Source: Tigriopus japonicus (Eukaryota > Arthropoda > Copepoda > Harpacticoida > Harpacticidae). Taken from it: a DNA stretch of 64,000 bases. Below are positions 1 through 11,501 of the stretch, in pieces. How positions within the stretch are numbered: position 1 is the first letter of the stretch; each line of letters starts with the position of its first letter. The stretch covers positions 733,049 through 797,048 of the forward strand of contig CM021319.1 in assembly GCA_010645155.1 (NCBI GenBank). Reading direction: 5' to 3'. The translations under genes were made by a program, and so were the position numbers. The notes under the pieces were generated by a model. It was not told the origin of the DNA. It was given only the letters and a program-made list of their open reading frames with translations, and did no database searches.

Positions 1-1033
1 AAAAAAGAGCCAAATGGAGGAACGATTATTTTTTAAGAAAGTGGCATGCACAAACAATTTCTTTTTTGTTTCAGTTTCTCCAAAAAGTTTGTAACACTGA
101 TTTGAATACGTTTGTTTCATTTCATTCAACTCTAATCAAATATGTAAAATCTATTCGATGAAGGCGAAGCCATCACACTCTCAAGTGATCAAAATGACAC
201 CTCGCGGGGTAAACAAGTCATAATTTGAAGCTAAATGACTAATTGCCTGAATGTTACAGCAAACTTCGATCGTTTATTTTCTCTATCTAGCTCTATGGAA
301 TCTTGAATTAGCGTTGCCGTGACTAGAAGACAATTCAGGCCAAATCTGAGAAAAAGCAACAGTCGCTCCTACAAAGAAACGTGCATTTTCCAATCATTGG
401 ACTAAGTACCGACGACTTTCATACATCTGCAGATCTTTCTGAAACCATTTAGATAGGTAATCTAATTTTTCATCGATTGACACGCACAAAGCCTTGGTCT
501 CATGTAAATCTCATTACAAGAAATCAAACTTTGTCAAAGAGGAAATTGCCGCATCACTAGGGTCCAATCTTTTGCTTGAAAGTTGAAAGGAAAGATGTGC
601 ACTGCATCTTCACAAGCATAGGGTGACTATCAAGCAGTGTTCGTGTTAACAGAAAGCTGTTATGTGTTTATCGAAGGAGGTCGTTATTACGAAAATACCG
701 TATATACTGTCTTGTAATACCGTCCTCCTTGGTTTATCAAAAATAAAATATAGCCTTTCATTGTTTAAATGAAGTGCACTTCAGTGATTTTTGATTAATA
801 AATAAGGCTCAGATAAAGTTGCTATTTTTTTTGGGCCAAAGTTGCAATTTTACACCACTGCAGTTGTTCTTGTAAACGTACGTATCAATATTTTACTTTG
901 ATAATTTCACTCAGGATTCATGTGATCAAAACAAAAAATGCAACAGGCTGGTGGTCAAAAGTTGCACTATTTGATGCAAGTTGCACTTTGCAACTTTGTC
1001 CGAGCCCTAGTCATAAGCCGAGACAGTTTTTGG

Positions 1034-1400
1034 CAGGGTTGGTCGCGGGATCAAGTTACGATTCATCTTGTTTATCCAGGCATTAATGGGCAGGATAAAC
1101 GGAATAAATGCGGGTTTAAAGGGATTTTCATGGAAAATTCGAAATGCACTTGCACAAATGCATTAACGTGGTGATTTGAGGAATGAAATCTCCACTTCAA
1201 CTTTCTAATGCATAAGCCTTTTAATTGGACAATAGATTGGACAAATGGTAAAGAAAATTACTGACATTACACAACGTACAAATAAAAATGGGTTAAAAAC
1301 AGGAAAATTTCGTTTGTCCCGCTTGTCTCTGCCAGGAAAACCGGTTATCCCTTGGGTCATTACCGGGGGATAAACGGAATGATCCCCCCGACCAACCCTG
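1034..1400. mobile_element. hAT-like non-autonomous element (MITE)
   Basis: The stretch begins with CAGGGTTGGTC and ends with its inverted copy GACCAACCCTG. It is flanked by near-identical 8-bp direct repeats, gtttttgg at 1026-1033 and gttttggg at 1401-1408 (7 of 8 match). An 8-bp target duplication with CAGGG termini is characteristic of hAT superfamily transposons. At 367 bp with no transposase frame it can only be a non-autonomous copy. A second element with the same terminal sequence lies at 11167-11501. Confidence 0.65.
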
Positions 1401-1569
1401 GTTTTGGGCAAAACTTTGGGTTTAGTTAACCGCTATATTTTTATGAAATGGGATGAATATTACTCAATATTTTATGGCATAGAAAAAAGTGCAACAACAT
1501 TTGGCTGAACCCTATCTTCAGTACCATTAAAAACCTTTCAGTAACTGCAAATGGCCCTTAGGTCTAGTT

Positions 1570-1800
1570 TAGGGGTCAGCAAACAATGGGCCGTGGCCCA
1601 CATGTGGGCCCAAGCTCTACGAGGAAAGTCCAATATAGTGGGCCCGTAAACCATCCTTTGTGTTGTGCACCTGGGCCCAAAGCTCTATGATCTTTAATTT
1701 GTGGGCCCTTGTACCTACCTACCATCGTCTGCTTTGTGGGCCCTTGACAACATATAGTCAAATTGGTGGGCCCTGATCAAAAAGCGGTTCCCGACCCTTG
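1570..1800. mobile_element. Degenerate hAT-like MITE, GTGGGCCC family
   Basis: This is a diverged copy of the element at 41061-41309. Both open with (C/T)AGGGGTC.GCAA, contain repeated gtgggccc/gggccca blocks, and close with the inverse GGTT.CCGACCC. The flanking 8-mers gtctagtt (1562-1569) and gtcaattt (1801-1808) agree at six positions, as expected for an old insertion. Its right end abuts the poly(A) tail of the SINE at 1806-2056. Confidence 0.6.
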
Positions 1801-1805
1801 GTCAA

Positions 1806-2056
1806 TTTTTTTTTTTTTTTTGGAGTATTGGTGCTAGGGTCGGAGGGTTGAGCCTCGCCCGGCCAGCGAAGCCAGCCATCACAACGTCTAAAGTAGTTCC
1901 GATAGGCAATCTCATGTCCGGTATCAGAATGGTTCTCCGTCTGTGGGTGTGAATTAGCGTCTAAAAGTTTCCTCGAGAAAGGTCGGGGAGGAGAATCGAA
2001 CGTGGGACCTCTCTCACTGTAGGAAACTGCGCTAACCACGACGCCACGTCTCCTCC
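1806..2056 (-). mobile_element. tRNA-derived SINE
   Basis: Read on the minus strand, the unit starts near 2056 with a tRNA-like head. A box-A-like TGGTTAGCGCA (2029-2041) and a box-B-like CGTTCGATTC (1993-2006) sit at tRNA-like spacing and form the RNA polymerase III promoter. A tRNA-unrelated body follows, and the unit ends in a poly(A) run (T run on the plus strand, 1807-1822). It is not a functional tRNA gene because I cannot fold a clean acceptor stem. No second copy was noticed in this window. Confidence 0.6.
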
Positions 2057-2367
2057 ATACTTATTGCTGCCAAAAGTTGTAACTATTTCTTTGCCGTCAC
2101 TGTTTGGATAAAGCATATTTGTCTTCATTTTATGCAAAAAAAGTTACTGCTATTAAATTTAATTCTACTTTTCGATGGTGTAATTTTGACGAAGAACATT
2201 TTGACGAATATACTTTATTTGTTTTTTTTTCTTTATATTACATTTGTATATAACATTTTTGTTAGTCATTGACACAGCTCTGAAAAAAGTATGAAGCAGC
2301 TTTGACGTTTAAGATAAAGCAATGTTGACATAACTAATTAATTACAATTTAAAAAAAGTGGAAATAC

Positions 2368-2491
2368 TGCCTGTTTCGTTTGAATTTTTTGGAAAAAGGT
2401 TAGGATCATATTTAGAATATCTTTGGAATATTGCCTGTTTCGTTTGATTTTTTTGGAAAAAGGGTAGGATCATATTTAGAATATCTTTGGA
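2368..2491. repeat. Two-copy tandem duplication, about 64 bp
   Basis: A unit starting tgcctgtttcgtttga and ending gaatatctttgga occurs twice head to tail, from 2368 and from 2432, with only a few differences. It lies in gene-free DNA upstream of the RMDN3-like gene. Confidence 0.8.
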
Positions 2492-3037
2492 GCCACCAGA
2501 AACTAGTAAATTATATTTTGCAATGTAGTCACAAGAATATGCGATTTTTGTCCAGAATTATAAAATTGGGAGAGTTTGAAAAAATAACTGGTGAATTGCT
2601 TCTTCCCTCCAAAATGATGCTGAAAAAGGATGGAAAATTAAGAAAAAAAAAGAATCCGACAGAGGATGGGAGTGTAGGAAAAGGTCAATTTCTATTGCAA
2701 TTATTGAGAAAAGTGATATTAAAATTACCAAAGCATCCAACTTTCGGTTCATTATTTCGCAAAAGCACTAACAGAAATACTAGATTTTATTATCAAGATT
2801 TGCTGGCTTTGTTGATCAAAATGACTTTATTTTTACAGCTCTCTTTTACATTTTGTCAACAACGCGTAGGTGACGTCACGTTGAACTTTCCGCAACCCAA
2901 GAAACACTAAATATCATAACAAACCATCTGGTTGTGCATGTGTCCTCCTGTGTGCGCTATCAGGTGAGCCGTGATGATGCTGATGATGACCTTCGAACAA
3001 TCCCACTCTTAAAAACTTCATCTTTCTTCACTTTTGG

Positions 3038-5672
3038 ATGTCGTGGTCGTCCGATTGGGTTGCCAGCAGTCCCACCACCGCCGGTTTGACCCTCATGGAC
3101 CAGCTGTCCGTACGCTCGAAATGGTCTTTCTTGGCCGCATTGGGGGCGGGTTGCTTGGTGGGCGCCTCGGGCGTGTTCCTCATCCAACGATTGTCCCATC
3201 GTCTCGAATGGAGTCACGAGCTCACCTCGCAAAAGGTCACGCAAGAGCTCACCGTGCTCAATAACACCATTCGCGACCTTCAAGCCGCCATTCAAGAGCT
3301 CAAAGACCAGAAATCCGGAGCCGCGCGACCTCTTAGGTATTGAACTAAGGTTTTCATGACACCAATCTTACCCGGAGGGTTATAATACCCTTGTATCATT
3401 AGGTCGGCCTTGCGAAGTGTAACCTTTTCCGAGCTGGATATGGAATGTCAGGCTCGAGAACGACCCACCGATTTAGGAGCCCTTTCCGCCATGAGCTCGG
3501 CCACTTCCACCACCTCGACCACCGAATACTTTTCCGCCGTATCGTCGGATGAGGAGTTCTTCGACGTGCCCACCGATTCAGAGGTGGAAGACTTGAATAA
3601 ACAGCTCAATCAGGCTATTAGTTCGGCGGCCAGTTTGTCCCGGAGTGAGTCCAGCGATCCGTCTCATTTGGAACTGTTTCCCGTGGTGGATCAACTCATG
3701 GAGAGCCATGGTGAGGACCAAGCGTTGGCTTTGCAAATGCTCCGGGATAAAGAATCAGAGGTGAGTGGAGTGCCTCGTTGTTGTTCTTGGTAGTTACCGA
3801 CCCAAAGAGCCGTAAATATTTCAACCGAAAGTAGGCTTAATCGAAAGCGATAGCAGTTGATATATTAAACGAAATATTTAGTAGTCCTTTCAAAGTTCAT
3901 TCTTTAATATAGTTATGCTTTCGGTTCTCCACTAGTCCTAAAACTTCTGAAATTTCGTTGGGCACAATATGGGAATGTACAAATTGAGAAAATCTCGGAA
4001 GAAATCCGCACTGTAAAAGTAAAAAGTTGTAAATAGTAGTCCAAACCCGTAAAAGTAAAAAGTTGTAAATAGTAGTCCAAACCCGCGAGGTTAACATTTT
4101 GAAATGAGTTTTCATTTGTCGGTCCCATTTTCTCCCGATATTTTTGTTGATTAGTTGCTAAGGACATTGCCAATAATATCGCGTTTATTTGGGATTCCAG
4201 TTCCAAGGGAATGGTGAGTTTCTGTGGCGTCTTTGCAAAGCCATCTACTTGAAATCGATTGCCGCCGGATTGGCCGGTGATAACAACCTCAAAAAGAACT
4301 TAATTCAAGAGGCTGTGAATTATGGCGAGGCGGCCATTGCCTCTAATGAGGCTTCTTCCGAGGCCCACAAATGGTATGCCATTGTGGTAGGCTGTCGAGG
4401 CGAATTTGTCGGGATCAAAGAGAAAATCTTGGACGGATATGAGTTCAAGAAACACGTGGATCGAGCTGCTGAGCTCTCGCCCACCGACCACACCATTCAG
4501 CATTTATTGGGCAGGTACGGAAACTTGGCAAACAAAAAGCCTAAAAAACGGTTGTAGGATTATCCCCTCATTTGTTGTGCAGTTATTTAGAAATGAGGTC
4601 AATTGGTAAATTATGTAGTACTATAGGAAAATAGTTGTTGGTCAGAAACTGATTCCCACTAACAATTATCCTCAGTCATACCACTTTTAATTGCGAACAA
4701 GTTTGAACGCTTTCTTGGATTCTTGATGTCAAGCTCTTCAAATGATTTGACGTGGTTTAGATTCATGTGACCTTGAAATTTTAATTAATTTTGATTATCT
4801 TTAACGATGGGTCCTACTTTGCGTATGTTTACCGGATCAATGATGTGACTTTGAAAATGCACTTATGATAAATTGGCAACGGAAAGCACAATTTTTTTAT
4901 CGTCCGGAATCTGCTATTTTCTTAACACTGATTTTACCTGTAGTCAAAAGCCTGGAACAATTCAATCTTTGTTGATGAAAGTACGATTTTTGTTTTGACT
5001 TAGGTTTTGTTACGAAGTGGCCGAATTGTCTTGGTGGGAGAGGAAAACTGCCTCGGCCTTGTTCGCTGAACCTCCATCGGCTTCCATGGAAGAGGCTCGT
5101 GATCATTTTCTTGAGGCTGAACGTCTCAAGCCTCAAGGATGGAAAGAGAACAGACAGTTCTTGGCCAAATCGTTGATCAAGATCGGAGACATAGCCCAAG
5201 CCGTGACCTGGTTGGAGAAGGCCGATGAACTTCCAATCAGAAACCCCGATGTGCGTATTAAGTACACGATAGAAGTATCTGGGCTCTTCTAAAAGTTAGT
5301 TAAGGACACACTTGGGCCTTGATAGTAAATTTTCTTCAAAGCAAAGAAAAACGTGAAAACGAAAAAGATAACCCAATTTTGCAACAAAAGTACATTTGTT
5401 AAGCTTTTATGCATATGGTTTTGACCTTGAAACCAAGGATTTTGATTTCACTAGATCTGAGAGTCTTTTCAACGTTGATGCTGACGACAGGTCGCCATTA
5501 TCTTTTAACCAAAATCAAATCAAATCAAATAAATTCCAATCATGTCAATTGGCTACGTTGAATAACTTATGAGAAGAGTGATCATTTGATTTGATTTCAG
5601 GACCAGCAAGCGCAAGATGACATCTCGCAACTCTTGCAACAATATCAATCCCATCGTGTGGTCTCATCCTGA
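3038..5672 (+). CDS. RMDN3/PTPIP51-like regulator of microtubule dynamics (ER-mitochondria tether)
   Basis: The exons are 3038-3336, 3403-3760, 4201-4514, 5004-5250 and 5601-5672, giving 429 residues; all introns are GT-AG and the total is an exact multiple of three. Residues about 31-49 form one hydrophobic segment near the N-terminus, the position used by PTPIP51 as its outer-mitochondrial-membrane anchor. A heptad-like segment follows (about 55-95). A Ser/Thr/acidic linker carries EFFDVPT at residues 151-157, an FFAT-like VAP-binding motif. The C-terminal half (about 220-425) matches the TPR-like RMDN fold (EFLWRLCKA, HKWYAI, LGRFCYEVAELSWWER). Family members link ER VAP proteins to mitochondria and help calcium and lipid exchange. 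Intron 2 contains a 36-bp tandem repeat. Which vertebrate RMDN it is closest to rests on the anchor and the FFAT-like motif; family membership is firm. Confidence 0.9.
4014..4085. repeat. 36-bp tandem repeat, two copies, intronic
   Basis: A 36-bp unit starting taaaagtaaaaagttgtaaa and ending ccaaacccg occurs at 4014-4049 and again, identical, at 4050-4085. It lies in intron 2 of the RMDN3-like gene. The perfect identity indicates a recent duplication. Confidence 0.9.
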
Positions 5673-6929
5673 CCCTTGGAGGGGTTCGCATAAACTCAAT
5701 GCAAATCATATCCATGGCAACTGATACGTTTCCTATCCTCTTCCCCCTCTTTCATCATTCTTGGCATAAGATGCAAAAACCATCGGTTGCCATCCGAGTT
5801 GTTAACTAGGTTGTAAAAGAGAAATATATCATTTGAATCATCTTGATTTGGGTGTCATGAACTGTCAGAAAACTTCTTCTTGGCAAACAACCTTCCTTGG
5901 GTGGATTACAACAGAAATTGAAATATTTCTCATTTTCCTGGAAACTTTCAAGTTTTGAAGCATATTCTGCATGCAAAGAGGCTAATCTAACACTAAGCCA
6001 ATCTATTTTTGCAATTATTATACAAACAGTGGACAACCAGTAAAGCAAATCGAGAAAGCAAAAGTCAAGCTCGAATGCGCAAGATGCCGGTGAAATACTC
6101 GTAGATTTTCCTCCTAATCATCCCCGGGTAAAAATATGGCTTCTTTGTTTGGCAAATTATGGCTTTGTCCCTGTTTGACTTTTTGCATAACGGTGAGTTA
6201 GTTAGAAAATACAGTACTAATCAAGTTTTTCCGTACCAAATTTGGATGGGAGAAGTTTTTATGTGGGTAGTTTTTTTCTTGCCTCAATATTCATCCCCTA
6301 TTTCCTCGTTATTAAGCGCAAGGTTATCAACTGATCATTTGGTACGAGTGATGTCACTAACTATGAAGTTGGTTTTGCTCTCTACGAATTTTCGTTTTTG
6401 AAATTCGAAGCTCAATTTAGAAACAATTAAAGAAAGTCAGGTCATTCGTGCATGTTTTGTGATTTGCTGGTTCATAATAAGTCATTAATATCATGAAAAC
6501 ATTTATCATTTGCCTCGCAATATTTTGCAATGCTTGACCAAGGACTTGCATTTTAAAAAAGATTTAAAATTATTTGGAGAAATTTTTGAATTCACAAAGT
6601 TCTTAAATATTGATAATTTCCCATCGTTTCTTCCATCCGGAAAATATTTGGTTAGTCCTCCCAAATGTGCAAAATGAGCATACAATTAGCATATAATTGT
6701 TGCATTGTAACAACAACACGACTTTTGCACTTTTGGGCTAGCCTTAATGCACTGAAAAAGATTGGAGTTTGAAATTAAAGTCAAAGATTTTTTTTGTCCA
6801 AAAAATCTTGAAACTCAACTTTTGGATACTTTTTAGTATTACCATACGTCGTACACATGATTTTTTTTTTCTAGCTTATTTTACGGGTTTGTAACCGATA
6901 CAAGGGAATGAAATTTCCTGTAAGTCAAT
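5673..6929. other. Non-coding stretch
   Basis: This follows the RMDN3-like stop codon. It is AT-rich and the reading frames are short and unlike any family I know. No clear AATAAA signal is visible close to the stop codon. Confidence 0.5.
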
Positions 6930-7370
6930 TGAGTCATTTTGAGTCAACGCAATAAAATATTTGGTCAGATAACTTGTTCGAATTTGCCGCTCTAGGGCAA
7001 CCTTGAATATAAGGTTGGTCAGGAATGGTTAAAAGGAAGCTGTCTAATTCTCGTTTAAAACTTGATAATGAATTATCTGTGCTATAGAATCGTCGGAGAG
7101 AACTTGGCAACAAATTGTAGAGCGTCGGCCCTGTTTAATATGGAGGAGGATTTTAGATTTTTTGCGAGTTTCTTATCGCCTGAATAAAACTTGTACCTGA
7201 CCTCACATGTGATGCCTCTTCTTTCGCTGACATTAAAATTTATCCCTGGATTGGGACACAAATCATGAATGCATTTAAAGACAAAAAGTATCTGGTACCG
7301 CTCGTACCTTCGCTGGACACTGTATACACCAAGGGACCGAAGCCTTTCCCAATAACTCAGTTGCTTCATC
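6930..7370 (-). pseudogene. Decayed tail of a non-LTR retrotransposon reverse transcriptase ORF
   Basis: On the minus strand, a 95-codon frame (7369-7082) reads SLGVYSVQRRYERYQILFVF followed by RRGITC-type residues. This is the pattern of the C-terminal end of LINE-type (Jockey/CR1-like) reverse transcriptase polyproteins. After a frameshift near 7100 the theme continues in another frame toward 6930, with SSFKRELDSFLL, IPDQP and AANSNKLSDQ, the usual end of such ORFs. No complete catalytic domain is present in the window, so this is a 5'-truncated, dead copy. Confidence 0.6.
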
Positions 7371-10300
7371 CCAGTAATTGATCGCGTTAATTAATTTCAT
7401 TAATTAATTTATTTCAATTTGAAAAATAATTCAAAAAGATTGATTTCAATTTCAAAGTGAATTTTGCATGTATATGATTTTTTGTCAGTTGATTTCGGTT
7501 TCGGTTTAGGTCCATCACTAGTCACAACTTTTTACGAGGATTTGTTCACCTCAGCAATATTGAAATATTGGAGCAGCCATCGTTCGTTATCGCGAGAATC
7601 AAGAGCAACCGAGTAATCGACTTTCAATCCCTTCAAATGTCAAAGTTAAGGATCCAGCGATGATATTCAAGGCAACCCAGGAAGGCATCTTCGGGTGGAA
7701 GAAGAGCTAGCTTTCAGAACAAAACCAAGCAATCCCGCACGCGGCGATAGTCCGTTTCAGGATAATTTATTATACTTTCTTTCAGGCCAGAATAAGAAAA
7801 AGAGATTCGATTTTTTTTTCTCCTACGAATTCTCAGCGTAAGAATGGAACTTTCTTTTTGCATTTTGGAGAGTCTCATTCAAATTCAACGACGAGGAAAA
7901 ATACTATTTCAGGATGGTGCCCGATTAGGCTTTGGGGTCGTCTTTTGTTTAGGATCCCATTTCCACCCAACTCTTTACTGTTGAGAGCCGGTGTTCTTTG
8001 CAAATAAACAGAAGAAATGTAAACCAACCAAGTAAATAAATAAAAGTCTCATTTCTTTTTGGCCTTCATATCACGCCACGATCTGGAAATTAGTCCCTTG
8101 AAGGACGCGGTGCACGATAAAATATGCTCCTTTTGCTTCCGAGAGCAAGCTCTCTTTCTCTCTCTCTCTCCCTCTGTTTTTGGCGCATTTCTTGATGATC
8201 CAAATTTGTTGAACGAGTTGCATTTCTTGAAAAATCGTAGGCAACTCGAATGGCTCCCATTTCTTTTGCCGCTTTAACCTTTAGTGCAGGCTATCTGTCA
8301 AAAGGGCGTCTGGCCTTTTTTCGGTCTTGGTGAGGTCCCCTGGAACAACTTTTTTCTTCTGCAGTGGTCTCATCACACGAATGGTTCTTCTGGTTCTCAT
8401 GTGGTTTCGTTGGTGGGTGGTGCAGAACTTCACATGAAATGGTTGATGACTGAAGATTATCTTGACCATCGACCAATTTGCCAATCCACTTTTTTGCGTC
8501 CTTTGCCCAACAAAAACAAAAGGGATTTTCAGCACTTCCCTTAACGTCGATTTGGCTCTCCAACGCATTTGATTCAGGTACTTCTCATGCATTTTTTTGC
8601 AATTTGAGCACACTTTTTAAGACCATGGAAGTCATTTAAAAACACCTTTTTTAGTAAAACTCTTCTTAAAATGGCTCTCTGGCCTTCGCTAATCTGAGTG
8701 ATTTTGTAGAAGGCTCAACTGGGATGAATTCAAAACGAAACCTTTTTGCTCGTCTTGATATGGAACCAATGTTTCATTTGCCATGGTTTTTGCAATATCA
8801 AGCGGTGAAGTCATTTGAAAAGCGAAGCTTTAAGTTTCATTTTGCACAGCCTTGCTTGGCCATTGGGAGCTTCTTTCCTAAGATGATTATCCATTGAAGG
8901 TTTGCACAGCTCTAAGAACCAGTTCAAGTGAAATGCACTTGATGTCAAAGCAAATTGATAGGCGGTTATAAATCTGAGCACTCTCTTTAGGACCCAGCAA
9001 AAGCACGCAAACAAGAATTCCCTTCATGCTCCGGATGACCAAAAAAATCTTTGGTCCCAAGCAAAAGACACTGGTCGCAATTCGGACTATTCCAGGACAC
9101 AGAGTACATGAGTTTCAAAACTGAATTTGTGTCACATGCATTCACTTTTTTACGGTGTTTTGCATGGCCTCGTGACCAACTGATATTGGGGAAATTTGGA
9201 TCCTTGGGGGAGGACATGATTTGTGGGCCCCGGAGGAGCAAATTGGAACATAGGATGTGGCAGATGCAGTCCTCGGATGCATTCCTTTAAGTAGACATCG
9301 GAGGAAAAACGATGGTTGCAGTAGGGTCATAATTTATACCTCCAGAATTCGTTGTGGATTACCTTGGGAACCGCAATTGGTTCCAGAAATTACAAGGTGT
9401 CAAATTTGCTAGTTTGGAAATGTGTTCCTAAAAACAAAGCTTGGGAAAATCATTTGAGGGTGTGCAAATTGCAGTTTTGTTCTTTGGCTCTGTGAAACTT
9501 TTAACTTCAATTATTTTTGATCTCTTGATCTTTGTGCGCAATTCCGAGGCATGTCAACGAATTTCGCAAAATGTGATGGTGTGCCATTTTTGTTTTGATG
9601 ACTTGGCACTTTGGGGTTCCATCAAGTCGTGTCGCTAGTGGGCAATGGTTTTTTAGTACGAACGTGGCTTCATTTCATTGATAATTTTAAGAGACCTTGA
9701 GTGGATTGGATAGTGGGACTTAAAAGTTAAAAAAAGAGTAAGTGTTGTGTTAACAACCGGAAGGTGTGTTCAGAAATATAAGGAGATTAATCGTGTGCAG
9801 CAAATTTGCACACAAAGTGGCTTCATAAAAAGGGACTACATTTTCTTTTAAATGTACTGAAGTTCATGAATTCAATTAAATTGGTACTGAAATAGCGAAT
9901 ACTCGCTTGCTGAATTCATAAATTTAGAAAGAGCCCATCTGCTCAACTGCACCAAAATTGAAATTAGGCCATTGTTGTGAATTTTCCAACAGCTTTTTTA
10001 CTATGAAGGGATGGAAGACTTTTTCCGATTAAAGTTTTTACAAATACAATCAGAAAGGTCGACGATCAGACATGTTATAGACATGAATTGAAAGCTTCCC
10101 TGGATTAACGGATTAATCGATTAATCCATTGAAAGTGATGAATCAATGAAACAAAATCAAAATTGTGCATTTTCCGTCTCCAAGTTGTTCTCTTGTATTA
10201 CATTGCAAAAACAATTCTGAAAGAATATGAAATTGAAGATCTAAAAAAACATATATACCAAGCATAGGTGTTTTTTGTACAACCAACGTTTCATCAACTC

Positions 10301-11166
10301 TAGATTAATATGTTTTTGTATCAAAATAAATATTTTTTTTTTCAAAATTCAATTACAGGCAACCAACTCCCTTTGTTTTGAGATTTACGTTTGTGGGCTT
10401 TTTCGCCTTCTTATGATTGAGGACAGTTGTTCCAAATCAATCATTAAATTGAATATTAAACTGTTGTGAAGCTTGTCACTAAACCTAAGGTGTTTAAATC
10501 CTGAAATTAATCATTAATTGAGATTAAAAGGAGTTCTAATCCTAAAGTTATGTCTTTTTACTCTAACATGATATTTTCTGGACAGTTCCAATTATCTCGT
10601 AGTCATTAAGCCAAAAAATTCGGTTTTGATTGTTTTTATTTTGGGTTATGATCATTTTCAGATTAATCCATTTTTTCGATTAATCCAGATTAATTCTTAT
10701 GGATTTATCCGGGATGCTCTAGGCATGATACGACGAGATGTCTATTGCTAGCAAAATCCAATAAAACCATGTGATGTAAAAAATGTAAGTTTTACTTTGA
10801 CGTATCAATATCTAGCTAGATATTTTGCTAATTGATTTTGAACATGTTGCTATTAATGGGATGATGGTGTTCCCTTTCTACAAAGTAAAAGATTGCCTGG
10901 ATGGAACATGCTACGGCGGAGAAAAAATGAATGGGAGTGCATGCACTCTCAAAATGCAAGTAGTTTGACAATTTTCTGTTGTTATCCTTAGCTATGTAAC
11001 TTTTCAATTTGTGCAAACTCAACATACGGATTTTCATTCATGATTTGGTTGACTTGGAGTTCAGGAGCAAAGGTTTCAACCTTTAACTCAAACTCTAAAA
11101 CGAACTCATAAATCCAGCCAGAGTTGGAGAGAGTCAACTATCCAATAAGTTTGCGCGGTTTGTTTC
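7371..11166. other. Non-coding stretch
   Basis: Apart from a TC-rich microsatellite (8149-8177), I see no gene. The longest frames, around 8.06-9.3 kb, overlap on both strands, lack splice-linked partners and match no family I recognise. Confidence 0.5.
8149..8177. repeat. TC-rich microsatellite
   Basis: Low-complexity CT dinucleotide tract with a few interruptions. Confidence 0.8.
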
Positions 11167-11501
11167 CAGGGTTGGTTTATTCCCGTCCCGTCGAAGAAAA
11201 TCCCGTCCCAGGGATTCCGGGATTTTCCGCAATTTCCGATTTTTTATATTATAGTATAAAGATCGTACTTTTGAATTGTGTCTTAATAGGTTCAGTTAAG
11301 GACATGTTTATGTTCGGTGATTGAAAACAGATGTTTTAGTGAAGTTACAATGTTATTGCCAGATTTTAACTTTTATCTTTGCCATTTTGCCTCCTTGAGA
11401 TGCATTCACATTTAAGAATACCACGTTTTCAGTCATATTTTTTGGAAAGTTATGGATAATTCCGTCCCGGAAACCCGGGGATAATCCCCAGACCAACCCT
11501 G
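11167..11501. mobile_element. hAT-like MITE sharing CAGGGTTGG termini
   Basis: The stretch starts CAGGGTTGGTTTAT and ends AGACCAACCCTG, the same 9-bp terminus as the element at 1034-1400. Internal sequence is different and rich in tccc/ggga blocks. I could not see a convincing 8-bp target duplication, so the flanks may have diverged or the boundary may be off by a few bases. Confidence 0.5.

Noticed and set aside
1993..2041. Possible functional tRNA gene on the minus strand
   Set aside because: Box A and B are present, but the acceptor stem does not pair well and the unit continues to a poly(A) tail, so it is a SINE.
2431..2910. A 159-codon plus-strand frame upstream of the RMDN3-like gene
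   Set aside because: It opens without ATG inside a tandem duplication, is Lys/Leu/Phe-rich as expected for AT-rich random sequence, and matches no family I know.
8281..9330. Cluster of overlapping frames on both strands
   Set aside because: Frames overlap each other antisense, lack family motifs and have no matching splice partners.
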